Shown here: piece by piece, positions 18,347 to 27,054 of the stretch | Layout: every line of letters starts with the position of its first letter | Numbering within the stretch: the first letter of the stretch is position 1 | DNA from: Nevskiales bacterium | GTDB taxonomy: Bacteria; Pseudomonadota; Gammaproteobacteria; Nevskiales; Nevskiaceae | DNA length: 64,000 bases | Reading direction: 5' to 3' | Assembly (NCBI GenBank): GCA_028698335.1 | Contig: JAQVDP010000013.1 | Location: forward strand, 62,001 to 126,000 | Position numbers and translations under genes: made by a program | The notes under the pieces: model-generated | Told to the model about the DNA's origin: nothing | What the model saw: the letters and a program-made list of their open reading frames with translations, nothing else | The model's database searches: none

Positions 18347-18361
18347 ACGCGCTGCAGTAGA
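18334..18361 (+). repeat. 14-bp perfect tandem duplication at the recO stop
   Basis: CGCGCTGCAGTAGA occurs twice back to back (18334-18347 and 18348-18361). The first copy contains the recO stop (TAG). The second lies in the recO-pdxJ gap and also carries TAG in register minus one base. It looks like a replication-slippage product. Confidence 0.9.
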
Positions 18362-18396
18362 ATCGGCGTTCCGCGCAGTCCCTGCTTCCGTATTCC

Positions 18397-19176
18397 ATGC
18401 CCCGAACCTCCGCCTCATCCGGCTCCCGCGTGCGCTCCGTCGCAGCCGATCCGATTCGTCTCGGCGTCAACGTCGATCACGTGGCGACGGTGCGCCAGGC
18501 GCGGGGTACGCCGTATCCGGATCCGGTCGAAGCCGGGCTGATCTCGGCCGCCGCAGGCGCCGCGAGCATCACGATCCATCTGCGCGAGGACCGGCGGCAT
18601 ATCCAGGAGCACGATGTCCGTCGTCTGAAACGGGCCTGTCCGGTACCGATCAATCTGGAAATGGCGCTGACCGAGCCGATGCTGGCCTTCGCCTGTCGGG
18701 TCAAGCCGCGTTACGTCTGCCTGGTCCCGGAACGGCGCCAGGAGCTGACCACCGAGGGCGGGCTCGATGTGGCCGGCCAGATCGAACGGGTCACTGCCGG
18801 TTGCGCGCGCCTGGCCAGGGCCGGGATCGAAGTGGCGCTGTTCATCGATCCCTCGGCGCGTCAGCTCGCTGCGGCGAGGCGGACCGGCGCTCCGCACCTG
18901 GAGATTCATACCGGGGCCTACGCCGATCGGCGCGGGCGCGCCCAGACAGCCGAACTCAAACGCATCGCCGATTTTGCCGCGCGTGCGCAAGAGGCCGGAT
19001 TCGAGGTGCACGCCGGTCACGGCCTGCACCTGGACAACGTGGCCGCGATCGCCCGCATTCCGCAGATCGTGGAGCTGAATATCGGCCACAGCATCATCGC
19101 GCGTGCGCTCTACGTCGGCCTGCCCGCAGCGGTGGCCGAGATGCGCCGGGCAATGTTCGAGGCCCGCCACGGCTGA
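18397..19176 (+). CDS. pdxJ: Pyridoxine 5'-phosphate synthase PdxJ
   Basis: 259-aa TIM barrel that condenses 3-amino-2-oxopropyl phosphate with deoxyxylulose 5-phosphate to make pyridoxine phosphate. Conserved segments are LGVNVDHVATVRQARG (strand 1), ITIHLREDRRHI, NLEMA, CLVPERRQELTTEGG, VHAGHGL and ELNIGHSI. The extra ~18 N-terminal residues may mean that translation starts later, although the next good start would be inside the first strand. Last gene of the lepB-rnc-era-recO run. Confidence 0.96.
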   Translation: MPRTSASSGSRVRSVAADPIRLGVNVDHVATVRQARGTPYPDPVEAGLISAAAGAASITIHLREDRRHIQEHDVRRLKRACPVPINLEMALTEPMLAFACRVKPRYVCLVPERRQELTTEGGLDVAGQIERVTAGCARLARAGIEVALFIDPSARQLAAARRTGAPHLEIHTGAYADRRGRAQTAELKRIADFAARAQEAGFEVHAGHGLHLDNVAAIARIPQIVELNIGHSIIARALYVGLPAAVAEMRRAMFEARHG

Positions 19177-19230
19177 AGGCCAGTCTGCCTTGGAGGCGAC
19201 GACGGCGTCTGATCCGCCGCCGGGCAGGTT

Positions 19231-21465
19231 TCAGGGGCGATTGATTGCCGAGAGGGTTTCGTCGACGGCGCGCCGTACATTGTCCAGCTCGCGGCGACTC
19301 TGGACGCCGGCCTGAAGGCCGGTGGCGCGCTTGAGCCAGTCTTCCAGCGCCGACGTGGTCTGACGCAGGCTCGCCAGATGATAGAAGGCGGCGGTGCCGC
19401 GCAGCGTATGGGCGGCGTCGCGGGCGGCGTCGAGATTGCGCTCGCCGAAGGCGCGCTCCAGGTCCGCGTACTGCTGTGGCAGTTCTTCGCACAGCAGGCT
19501 CAGCAGCTCGGGGTCGGTCGTCAGTTTGGCGGCGACGGGCTTGTTACCGGCCGCCGCGGGTTCGAGTGCGCGCAGCAGCTGGCGGTCGTCGAAGGGCTTG
19601 ATCAGGATCTCGTCGGCGCCGGCGTTGAGGAAGGCCAGGCGCTCTTCCGGTTCGAGGTGGGCGCTGACCGCGAGTATGCGGCTGCGCGCGCCACTGCCTT
19701 CGAGCCTGCGGATCGCCTGCGTGCATTCGGCGCCGCTGAGCCCCGGCATGTGGGCGTCGAGCAGGACGATGCCCGGGCGCTCGCGTTCCCACAGGCCGAC
19801 GGCCGCACGTCCATCGGCAGCTTCGATCACCTCGAGGCCGAGGCCCTGGCACAGCACGCTCAGATAGCGCCGGTTGGTAAGGTTGTTGTCGGCCACCAGC
19901 GCGCGGCGCCCCAGCAGCGGCTGGGCGGTCGGCGCCGAGGCTTCGGTGGTCAGGCGCAGGACCTCGTCGTGCAGCCGCTGGCGGCCCAGCGATTTCGGGT
20001 GACAGGCCGCCGCGCCGGCATCGCAGATCGCGTCGTGCAGCGGCAGGGCGGCGGATGCCACCAGGGCCATCAACGGCGGCTCGTGAGCCGCGCACGCAGC
20101 CAGCAGGTCGCGGATCGCGGGGTTTTCGGTGTCGGCGGGCTTGAGGCCGGCGATCACCAGATCGGGTTTCACCACGCCGCGCTTCAATGTCGAGGTGATG
20201 GTCTGCGGATCATCGAAGGCGCGGACCTGCATGCCCCAGAATTCCAGCCAGTGCACCAGTGCCAGCCTTGCGGTCGCGTGCGGTTCGTAGATCCAGACAC
20301 TGCGCTCGGACAGGCTGCGGTCGTGGGTCGGGGCGGATTCGGCTTCCGCGGTGAGCTTGAACGGCAGCAGGACCGAGAAAGTCGAACCCTGGCCGGGCGA
20401 GCTGCTCAGGCTGATTTCGCCGCCGATCAGTTCGGTCAGTTTGCGGGTGATCGACAGGCCCAGCCCGCTGCCGCCGTGAACCGACGGGCGCCCGACCTGC
20501 CGGTAGGGCTGGAACAGGCGTGACTGCTGCTCGGGTTCGATGCCGACCCCGGTGTCGGTGACCGAGAAGCGCAGCCATGCCCGGCCGGCATCCTCGCGCT
20601 CCCGCATCACCCGCAGGACCACTTCGCCGCGCTCGGTGAACTTGATCGCGTTCGACAGCAGATTGGTCAGGATCTGGCGCAGGCGCTGGGCGTCGCCGCG
20701 CAGCTGACGCGGGACATCGTGATAGACGATGCGGACCAGCTCCAGGTCTTTTTCGTATGCCAGCGGCGCCAGCAACGCACAGGTGTCCTCGATCGAGTCG
20801 ATGAGGTTGAAGGTCTCCTCGTTCAGGCGCAGCCGCCCGGCCTCGATCCGACTCCAGTCGAGCAGGTCGTTGATCATCGTCAGCAGGGTGCGGGCCGATT
20901 TCTCCAGGGTTTCGAGCTGATGCGACTGTTCGATATTGAGACCCGAGCGGCGCAGCAGGTCGGTATAGCCGAGGATGCCGGTCAGCGGGGTGCGCAGCTC
21001 GTGGGACAGGCCTGACAGCAGTTCGCTCTGCGCGCGCGCCTCCTCCTGCGCCTGTCCGGCCGCACTGCGCAGGTTCTGGTTCTGTGCCATGAGCTGGTCG
21101 CGCTCGGTCTTGAGGCGCTGGGTCTGCTCGGCGACGCGTTCGTCGAACCGGTTGCGCAGCAGGGCCAGCTGCTGGGCCACCCGGTTGAGGTCCTGGGCGA
21201 CCGACCCCAGGCTGCCGGGAAGATTGTCAGCAATGCGGACCTCGGCGCGGCCGCTGCCGAGTGCCCGGACCCCACGCTCGAGTTCGAACAGTGCGCGTCG
21301 CAGGCGCAGATGGGCGACAATCAGCAGTGCAATGCCCAGTCCACCCAGTCCGATGCCGGCAAGAATCCGGTGCAGCGGCGTGGTCGACGGCATGTCGACG
21401 GCCAACAACGCCGCCAGCGCAGCCATGACAATGCCCGCGAGCAGCGCCAGTACGCTGCCCGGCAT
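19231..21465 (-). CDS. gacS: Hybrid sensor kinase of the GacS/BarA type
   Basis: 744 aa. Two transmembrane helices (about 3-25 and 33-51) enclose only a very short periplasmic loop. A coiled coil follows, then HisKA with SHELRTPLTGILGYTDLL, HATPase_c with N and G boxes (NLLSNAIKF, DTGVGIEPE, GGSGLGLSI), a degenerate receiver (phospho-acceptor position reads VIAGL), an intact receiver (VLLDAHMPG) and a C-terminal HPt domain (AAHTLRGTAAFY). This order, and the neighbours cysM and rlmD, match GacS/BarA, which signals through GacA/UvrY to small RNAs that titrate CsrA. ATG 21465 chosen; a GTG at 21504 is possible. Confidence 0.85.
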   Translation of the reverse strand: MPGSVLALLAGIVMAALAALLAVDMPSTTPLHRILAGIGLGGLGIALLIVAHLRLRRALFELERGVRALGSGRAEVRIADNLPGSLGSVAQDLNRVAQQLALLRNRFDERVAEQTQRLKTERDQLMAQNQNLRSAAGQAQEEARAQSELLSGLSHELRTPLTGILGYTDLLRRSGLNIEQSHQLETLEKSARTLLTMINDLLDWSRIEAGRLRLNEETFNLIDSIEDTCALLAPLAYEKDLELVRIVYHDVPRQLRGDAQRLRQILTNLLSNAIKFTERGEVVLRVMREREDAGRAWLRFSVTDTGVGIEPEQQSRLFQPYRQVGRPSVHGGSGLGLSITRKLTELIGGEISLSSSPGQGSTFSVLLPFKLTAEAESAPTHDRSLSERSVWIYEPHATARLALVHWLEFWGMQVRAFDDPQTITSTLKRGVVKPDLVIAGLKPADTENPAIRDLLAACAAHEPPLMALVASAALPLHDAICDAGAAACHPKSLGRQRLHDEVLRLTTEASAPTAQPLLGRRALVADNNLTNRRYLSVLCQGLGLEVIEAADGRAAVGLWERERPGIVLLDAHMPGLSGAECTQAIRRLEGSGARSRILAVSAHLEPEERLAFLNAGADEILIKPFDDRQLLRALEPAAAGNKPVAAKLTTDPELLSLLCEELPQQYADLERAFGERNLDAARDAAHTLRGTAAFYHLASLRQTTSALEDWLKRATGLQAGVQSRRELDNVRRAVDETLSAINRP

Positions 21466-21537
21466 CAAGGCTGATCGCCGGCTGCTGGGGTTGTCGGTTC
21501 TCACCGTTTCCGGTCCATGCCCGCTAAAATTCGTTCG

Positions 21538-22428
21538 ATGACTTATCCCACACTCGCCGACTATATCGGCAATACGCCTTTGGTCCAGTTGCGACGTTTG
21601 CCGGGGATCGGCAACAACACGCTGCTGGCCAAGCTCGAAGGCAACAACCCGGCCGGATCGGTCAAGGACCGGCCCGCCTACTCCATGATCCGCCGGGCCG
21701 AGGAGCGTGGCGAGATCAAGCCGGGCGACGTGCTGATCGAGGCGACCAGCGGCAACACCGGCATCGCGCTGGCGATGGCCGCCGCGGTCAGGGGCTACCG
21801 CCTGACGCTGATCATGCCTGAGCATATGTCGGCGGAACGTCGAGCGGTGATGAAAGCCTTCGGTGCGCAGATCGTGCTGGTGAGCCAGCAGGAGGGCATG
21901 GAGGGTGCGCGCGATCTTGCCCTGCAGATGCAGGAAGAGGGCAAGGGCAGGGTGCTCGATCAGTTCGGCAACCCGGACAACCCGCGAGCCCATTACGATG
22001 GCACGGCGCCGGAAATCTGGAAGGCGACCCAGGGACGGATCACCCATTTCGTCTCCGCGATGGGCACGACCGGCACGATCATGGGCTGCTCGCGCTACTT
22101 CAAGGAGCAGAATCCGGATGTCCAGATCGTCGGCGTCCAGCCGGATGGCGAATCCTCGATTCCGGGCATCCGCAAATGGCCCGAAGCCTATCTGCCGAAG
22201 ATATTCGAGGCCGAACGTGTCGACCGCGTGATCGAGGTTGCCAGCCAGGACGCCGAAGAGACGATGCGGCAGGCCGCCCGAGTCGAGGGGCTGTTCTGCG
22301 GGCCGTCGTCGGGCGGGTCGCTGTGGGCGGCGCTGCAGCTGTGCAAGCAACTCGACCAGGCGACGATCGTGGCGATCATCTGCGACCGCGGTGACCGCTA
22401 CATCTCCACCGGCGTGTTTCCGGCCTGA
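21538..22428 (+). CDS. cysM: Cysteine synthase B
   Basis: 296-aa PLP enzyme that makes cysteine from O-acetylserine and sulfide or thiosulfate. PLP lysine motif NPAGSVKDRPA, phosphate-cradle-type segment EATSGNTGIALA, and GTTGTIMG. The CysM-type residues around the active site and the length favour CysM over CysK. The ATG at 21538 gives the family N-terminus (TYPTLADYIGNTPLVQL). It is divergent from the kinase gene, with starts about 70 nt apart. Confidence 0.94.
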   Translation: MTYPTLADYIGNTPLVQLRRLPGIGNNTLLAKLEGNNPAGSVKDRPAYSMIRRAEERGEIKPGDVLIEATSGNTGIALAMAAAVRGYRLTLIMPEHMSAERRAVMKAFGAQIVLVSQQEGMEGARDLALQMQEEGKGRVLDQFGNPDNPRAHYDGTAPEIWKATQGRITHFVSAMGTTGTIMGCSRYFKEQNPDVQIVGVQPDGESSIPGIRKWPEAYLPKIFEAERVDRVIEVASQDAEETMRQAARVEGLFCGPSSGGSLWAALQLCKQLDQATIVAIICDRGDRYISTGVFPA

Positions 22429-22443
22429 GGCGGCGGGGTCGCG

Positions 22444-23229
22444 ATGAGCGCATTGCGGGAACCGATTCTGGTCTTCGACATCGAGACGGTGCCGGATCTG
22501 GACGGCGGCCGGCGTGTGCTGGGCCTCGACGCGCTCGGCGATGACGACGTCTGGGCGGCGATGAAGGCCCAGCGTCAGGCCGACAAGGGCAACGACTTCA
22601 TGCCCGCGCATCTGCAGCGGATCGTCGCGATTTCGGTGGTGATGCGCCACGGCGATGCATTCAAGGTGTGGTCGATCGGCGACGAGGACGCCGAGGAGGC
22701 CGAGTTGATCCAGCGGTTCTTCGACGGCATCGAGAAGTACCGTCCGGTGCTGGTGTCGTGGAACGGCGGCGGTTTCGATCTGCCGGTGCTGCATTACCGC
22801 GGGCTGATCCACGGCTGTGTCGCCCCGCGCTACTGGGATACCGGCCACTTCGACCGCGAGACCAAGTGGGACAATTACATCGGGCGCTACCAGTTCCGCC
22901 ATACCGATCTGATGGATGTGCTGGCGCTCTACAGTGGTCGCCAGAACGCGCCGCTGACCCAGATCGCGGTGCTGCTGGGGTTCCCCGGCAAGCTCGGGAT
23001 GGACGGCTCCAAGGTGTTTGACGCCTATCGCGAAGGCCGCCTGGCCGACATCCGCAATTACTGTGAAACCGACGTGCTGAATACCTATTTGGTGTATCTG
23101 AAATTCGAACTGATGCGGGGACGTTTGTCGCACGAAGCGCATGCGCAGGAGGAACAGCGTGTGCGCCAGTACCTCGAGGGCTCCGATGCGCCGCATCTGG
23201 CCGAGTTCCTCGACGCGTGGGTGGTGTGA
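22444..23229 (+). CDS. PolB-like 3'-5' exonuclease
   Basis: 261-aa DEDD-type exonuclease of the predicted PolB-exonuclease-like family (DNA_pol_B_exo2). Exo I is VFDIETVPD, Exo II is SWNGGGFDLPVL, Exo III is YCETDVLNTY, so all four metal-binding acidic residues are present. Stand-alone, without a polymerase domain. It sits between cysM and rlmD, its usual place in pseudomonads. Cellular substrate not established. Confidence 0.88.
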   Translation: MSALREPILVFDIETVPDLDGGRRVLGLDALGDDDVWAAMKAQRQADKGNDFMPAHLQRIVAISVVMRHGDAFKVWSIGDEDAEEAELIQRFFDGIEKYRPVLVSWNGGGFDLPVLHYRGLIHGCVAPRYWDTGHFDRETKWDNYIGRYQFRHTDLMDVLALYSGRQNAPLTQIAVLLGFPGKLGMDGSKVFDAYREGRLADIRNYCETDVLNTYLVYLKFELMRGRLSHEAHAQEEQRVRQYLEGSDAPHLAEFLDAWVV

Positions 23230-24549
23230 ATGGCACGGCGCAAACCGTTGCCGGCGGGTGAGTTCCCCGCCGAGATCATCGATCTGGATCATGAGGGCCG
23301 CGGCGTCGCGCGGATCGACGGCAAGGCCACGTTCATTGCGGATGCACTGCCCGGAGAACGCGTCCGTTTCGAGTATGTCGGCGTCTCCAAGGATGTCGAC
23401 GAGGGGCAATGCGTCGCCGTGGAGGTGGCCAGCGAGCATCGCGTGCAGCCGAAGTGCGCGCACTTCGGTGTCTGTGGTGGGTGCTCGATGCAGCACCTGG
23501 CCCCCGAGCAGCAGATCGCCTTCAAGCAGAAGCAGCTGATCGATCAGCTGGCCCGCGTTGGCAAGGTGCAGGCCGGCGAGATCGCGCCGCCGATCACCGG
23601 GCCGGTCTGGGGTTATCGGCGCCGCGCACGGCTCGGCGTCAAGCTGGTGCCAAAGAAGGGCGGGGTGCTGGTCGGGTTCCGCGAGCGGCGCAGCAGTTTT
23701 CTCGCGGCACTGGAGCGCTGCGAGGTGCTCGATCCGCGGGTCGGCGAACAGCTGCGGGCGCTCGGCGCGCTGGTCGAGGGGCTGTCGATCAATCGCCGCG
23801 TCCCGCAGATCGAGGTGGCCTGCGCCGATACGGTGGCGCTGGTGTTCCGGGTGCTGGAGGCGCCCAGTGACGACGACATTCGGCGCCTGACCGAGTTCGG
23901 TGCGACCGCGGGGTTCGATATCTATCTGCAGAGCGGCGGTCCGGACACGATCCGCCCGCTGCGCGAAGACGTTCCGATGCTGAGCTATTCGCCGGACGGC
24001 AGCGCGCTGAGCCTGCGCTTCGAGCCGTCCGATTTCATCCAGGTCAATGGCGGCATCAGCCAGAAGACGGTGAATCAGGCCATGGACTGGATGCAGCTTG
24101 CGCCCGGCGACCGGGTGCTCGAGCTGTTCTGCGGCCTCGGGAACTTCTCGCTGCCGCTGGCCCGGCGCGGGGCCGAAGTGGTCGCGGTCGAGGGCGAGGC
24201 CGGGCTGGTCGCCCGCGCCCGCGACAACGCCGTGCGCAATGGACTGTCCGTCCGTTTCGAGAAGGCCGATCTGTTCAAGGCCGATGCCGGCGCCGAGTGG
24301 CTGCAGCCGGCTTTCGACAAGGTACTGCTGGATCCGCCGCGGGCCGGTGCCCGCGAGATCCTGCCGGTGGTCGCCGCGCGCAAGCCGTCCCACATCCTGT
24401 ATGTGTCCTGTCATCCGGGGACATTGGCGCGCGATGCGGGCATGCTCGTCCATGAGCACGGGTATCGCCTCGCGCGGGCCGGTGTCATGGACATGTTTCC
24501 GCACACCAGCCATGTCGAAAGCATGGCGTTGTTCATCAGGGGCGACTGA
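23230..24549 (+). CDS. rlmD: 23S rRNA (uracil-1939-C5)-methyltransferase RlmD
   Basis: 439 aa. N-terminal TRAM domain (EIIDLDHEGRGVARIDGKATFI), a [4Fe-4S] Cys cluster (CAHFGVCGGCSMQHL, with a further Cys near residue 165), then the SAM domain: LELFCGLGNFSLPLAR, LLDPPRAGAREIL, and the catalytic nucleophile in ILYVSCHPGTLARD. Directly abuts the exonuclease gene; its stop overlaps the next start (TGATG). Confidence 0.97.
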   Translation: MARRKPLPAGEFPAEIIDLDHEGRGVARIDGKATFIADALPGERVRFEYVGVSKDVDEGQCVAVEVASEHRVQPKCAHFGVCGGCSMQHLAPEQQIAFKQKQLIDQLARVGKVQAGEIAPPITGPVWGYRRRARLGVKLVPKKGGVLVGFRERRSSFLAALERCEVLDPRVGEQLRALGALVEGLSINRRVPQIEVACADTVALVFRVLEAPSDDDIRRLTEFGATAGFDIYLQSGGPDTIRPLREDVPMLSYSPDGSALSLRFEPSDFIQVNGGISQKTVNQAMDWMQLAPGDRVLELFCGLGNFSLPLARRGAEVVAVEGEAGLVARARDNAVRNGLSVRFEKADLFKADAGAEWLQPAFDKVLLDPPRAGAREILPVVAARKPSHILYVSCHPGTLARDAGMLVHEHGYRLARAGVMDMFPHTSHVESMALFIRGD

Positions 24550-25034
24550 TGGCGATCGAGATCGAACGCAAGTTCGAGGTGTTGGGCGACCTTTGGCGCC
24601 AGGAGGTCGGCCGGACGATCGAAATGCGCCAGGGCTATCTCGGAACCGAGGGCGGGCGGGCATCGGTGCGGGTCCGGATCCAGGGCGATCAGGCGCGCCT
24701 GAACATCAAGGCTGCGGTGGTGGGGGCGACCCGCGCGGAATACGACTACCCGATCCCGCTGGCCGACGGGCAGGAGATTCTGGACGCGCTCAGCGTTGGT
24801 GGCCTGCACAAGCGGCGCCACCTGATCGAGCGTGATGGCGTGGTCTGGGAAGTCGATGAGTTCCTCGGTGACAACGCCGGGCTGGTCGTCGCCGAAGTCG
24901 AACTGGACAGCGCCGACCAGGCCCTGGTGCGGCCGTCCTGGCTCGGTCGCGAACTGACCGACGACCGGCGCTACTACAACCATTACCTGGCGCTGCACCC
25001 CTACCGGACCTGGTCCGATGCGGATCGAGATTGA
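24549..25034 (+). CDS. CYTH domain protein
   Basis: 161 aa. The CYTH signature E-x-E-x-K appears as AIEIERKFEV at the N-terminus, followed by R-x-R, K and E residues along the eight-stranded tunnel (GGRASVRVRIQGDQARLNIK; WEVDEFLGDNAGLVVAEVEL). CYTH proteins bind triphosphates and act as inorganic triphosphatases or class IV adenylyl cyclases. The single-domain short form favours triphosphatase, but substrate cannot be read from sequence. Confidence 0.9.
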   Translation: MAIEIERKFEVLGDLWRQEVGRTIEMRQGYLGTEGGRASVRVRIQGDQARLNIKAAVVGATRAEYDYPIPLADGQEILDALSVGGLHKRRHLIERDGVVWEVDEFLGDNAGLVVAEVELDSADQALVRPSWLGRELTDDRRYYNHYLALHPYRTWSDADRD

Positions 25035-25494
25035 TCTGACGGCCCAGCGCCTGCGGATGTGGGAACAGGGGCGGTGTCTGGCCGAATACCCGGTTTCGAC
25101 CGGACGCAACGGCAACGGCGAGATCGAGGGCTCGGGATGCACGCCGCGCGGCCGTCATCGAATTCGTGCGAAAATCGGGGCCGGCCTGCCGCGCGGCGCG
25201 GTGTTGCGCGGAAGGCGATGGACGGGGGAGGTATGGTCGCCCGAACTGCATGCGCGCGATCCGCAGCGTGACTGGATCCTCAGCCGCATTCTCTGGCTGT
25301 CCGGACTCGAACCCGGGCGCAACCGGCTCGGATGCGTCGACACGTTCCGACGCTACATCTATCTGCATGGCACGCCGTACGAGGATGAGCTGGGAGCGCC
25401 CGTATCGAAAGGCTGTGTGCGCATGCGCAATCAGGACGTCATCGATCTGTTCGATCGGGTGACGGTGGGTACCGAAGTTGAGCTCCACGAATAA
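25018..25494 (+). CDS. L,D-transpeptidase (YkuD domain)
   Basis: 158 aa. The catalytic motif is HGT followed by SKGCVRMRNQDVIDLFDRV, with the nucleophilic Cys and preceding conserved Gly, near residues 118-148. It begins directly with the YkuD fold (MRIEIDLTAQRLRMWEQG), with no signal peptide or anchor, which is odd for a cell-wall enzyme. It may rely on non-classical export, or act in the cytosol on recycled peptides. It overlaps the CYTH gene by 17 nt and sits just before nagZ. Confidence 0.87.
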   Translation: MRIEIDLTAQRLRMWEQGRCLAEYPVSTGRNGNGEIEGSGCTPRGRHRIRAKIGAGLPRGAVLRGRRWTGEVWSPELHARDPQRDWILSRILWLSGLEPGRNRLGCVDTFRRYIYLHGTPYEDELGAPVSKGCVRMRNQDVIDLFDRVTVGTEVELHE

Positions 25495-26473
25495 CAACAA
25501 GTTGAAAACAGAGGCGTCCGCGGTTCTGGGGCCATTGATGGTCGACGTCGGCGGGCTCGAACTGCAGCCCGAGGACCGCGACATCCTGCGCCACCCGCTG
25601 GTCGGCGGCGTGATCCTGTTTACCCGGAACTACCGCGATCATCAGCAGCTCAAGGCCCTGTGCGACGAGATCCTGAGCCTGCGCGATCCGCGCCTGCTGC
25701 TGGCGGTCGACCACGAGGGCGGACGGATCCAGCGCTTTCGCGTCGGTTTCTCGCGGATCCCGGCGATGCGCAGCTACGGGCATCGCTACCTGGAGGATGC
25801 CGCGCAGGCGCAGGAGGACGCGCGCGAGGCCGGTCGCGCCATCGGCAGCGAGCTGACGGCCTTCGGCATCGACCTGTGCTTCGCGCCGGTGCTCGACCTC
25901 GATCACGGGGTCAGCACGGTGATTGGCGATCGCGCGTTTTCCGATCAGGCAGAGACCGTCGTCGAACTGGCGCGGGCGTTCCGTCGCGGCCTCAATGATG
26001 TCGGCATGGCCGCGACCGGCAAGCACTTCCCCGGCCATGGGGCGGTGCGGGCGGATTCGCACGTGGAACTGCCGATCGACCGACGCACCGAGGCCGAGAT
26101 CCGGGCGACCGAGCTGCAGCCGTTCCGGGCGCTGATCGAGGACGGTATCGAGTCGCTGATGATGGCGCATGTGCGCTACACCGCGGTGGACGAGACCCCG
26201 GCATCGCTGTCGCGCAAGTGGATCCGCGACATCCTGCGGCGTGAACTCGGCTTCGGCGGTGCGCTGTTCTGCGACGATCTGTCGATGGGGGGGGCGGCCA
26301 CCGTCGGCAGCATGGAGGACCGCGCCCGCATGGCGCTGGCGGCGGGTTGCGACATGCTGCCGGTGTGCAACGACCGGCCGGCGGTAATCGAGCTGCTCGA
26401 CGCGCTGCGTTCGGTCAAGCCGCGCAAGACCGGTTCGGCGCGCCTGCAGCGACTGTACCGGCGCGCGGTGTGA
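25478..26473 (+). CDS. nagZ: Beta-N-acetylhexosaminidase NagZ
   Basis: 331-aa cytosolic family GH3 enzyme that removes GlcNAc from anhydro-muropeptides in peptidoglycan recycling; its products influence AmpC-type induction. Catalytic signature KHFPGHGAVRADSH (His/Asp dyad loop), with DHEGGRIQRF and DDLSMGGA. The start is uncertain: TTG 25478 and TTG 25502 are open, and ATG 25538 would remove a few conserved residues (ending PLMVDVGG). Confidence 0.93.
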   Translation: MSSTNNNKLKTEASAVLGPLMVDVGGLELQPEDRDILRHPLVGGVILFTRNYRDHQQLKALCDEILSLRDPRLLLAVDHEGGRIQRFRVGFSRIPAMRSYGHRYLEDAAQAQEDAREAGRAIGSELTAFGIDLCFAPVLDLDHGVSTVIGDRAFSDQAETVVELARAFRRGLNDVGMAATGKHFPGHGAVRADSHVELPIDRRTEAEIRATELQPFRALIEDGIESLMMAHVRYTAVDETPASLSRKWIRDILRRELGFGGALFCDDLSMGGAATVGSMEDRARMALAAGCDMLPVCNDRPAVIELLDALRSVKPRKTGSARLQRLYRRAV

Positions 26474-26496
26474 CGCCGGGCGCGGGAGGAGTTCAT

Positions 26497-27054
26497 ATGT
26501 CCGTCACCCCCGAGCAGGCACAAACCGTTCTGGCCGAGGCCGACTGCCTGCACGACGCCGCGGCGGTCGAGCGCGCCTACGATCGCCTGGCGGCGCAGCT
26601 TGCCGAGGCCTATGCCGGACTCAATCCGCTGATCATGAGCGTGATGATCGGCGGCATGCATGCCACCGCCGAGATCACCCGGCGTCTGGCGATTCCGCTG
26701 GAGATCGGCTACCTGCACGCCACGCGCTATCGCGGCCAGACCAGCGGCGGCGGACTGGTCTGGAAGCACCGACCGGACGCGGCGCGGATTCGCGGGCGGC
26801 ATGTCCTGGTCATCGACGACATCCTCGACGAGGGGCATACCCTCGTCGCCATTCGCAGCGAGCTCGAGGCGATGGCGCCGGCGTCGCTGAGGGTGGCGGT
26901 GCTGACGGACAAGCAGCACGATCGTCGCGCCGAGGGCGCGCATGCCGAGTTCGTCGGCCTGCCGGTCGTCGACCGCTACGTGTTCGGCTGTGGCATGGAC
27001 TATCACGAGTATTGGCGGCAGTTGCCGGCCATCTACGCGGTCAAGGGATTATGA
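26497..27054 (+). CDS. hpt: Hypoxanthine-guanine phosphoribosyltransferase
   Basis: 185-aa purine-salvage enzyme that makes IMP or GMP from the base and PRPP. PRPP-binding motif VLVIDDILDEGHTL near residues 104-117; the upper loop PLIMSVMIGGMHATAE and the C-terminal base-pocket segment FVGLPVVDRYVFGCGMDYH agree with the hypoxanthine-preferring group. GGAGGA lies 5-6 nt before the ATG at 26497. The TGA stop overlaps the next gene's ATG. Confidence 0.9.
   Translation: MSVTPEQAQTVLAEADCLHDAAAVERAYDRLAAQLAEAYAGLNPLIMSVMIGGMHATAEITRRLAIPLEIGYLHATRYRGQTSGGGLVWKHRPDAARIRGRHVLVIDDILDEGHTLVAIRSELEAMAPASLRVAVLTDKQHDRRAEGAHAEFVGLPVVDRYVFGCGMDYHEYWRQLPAIYAVKGL

Noticed and set aside
21466-24663. A minus-strand open frame continuing the GacS-like gene upstream to 24663 (1810 codons in total)
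   Set aside because: It runs antisense through cysM, the exonuclease and rlmD, which have clear family motifs. The extra residues are H/R/D-rich and match nothing; long antisense frames are common at this G+C content.
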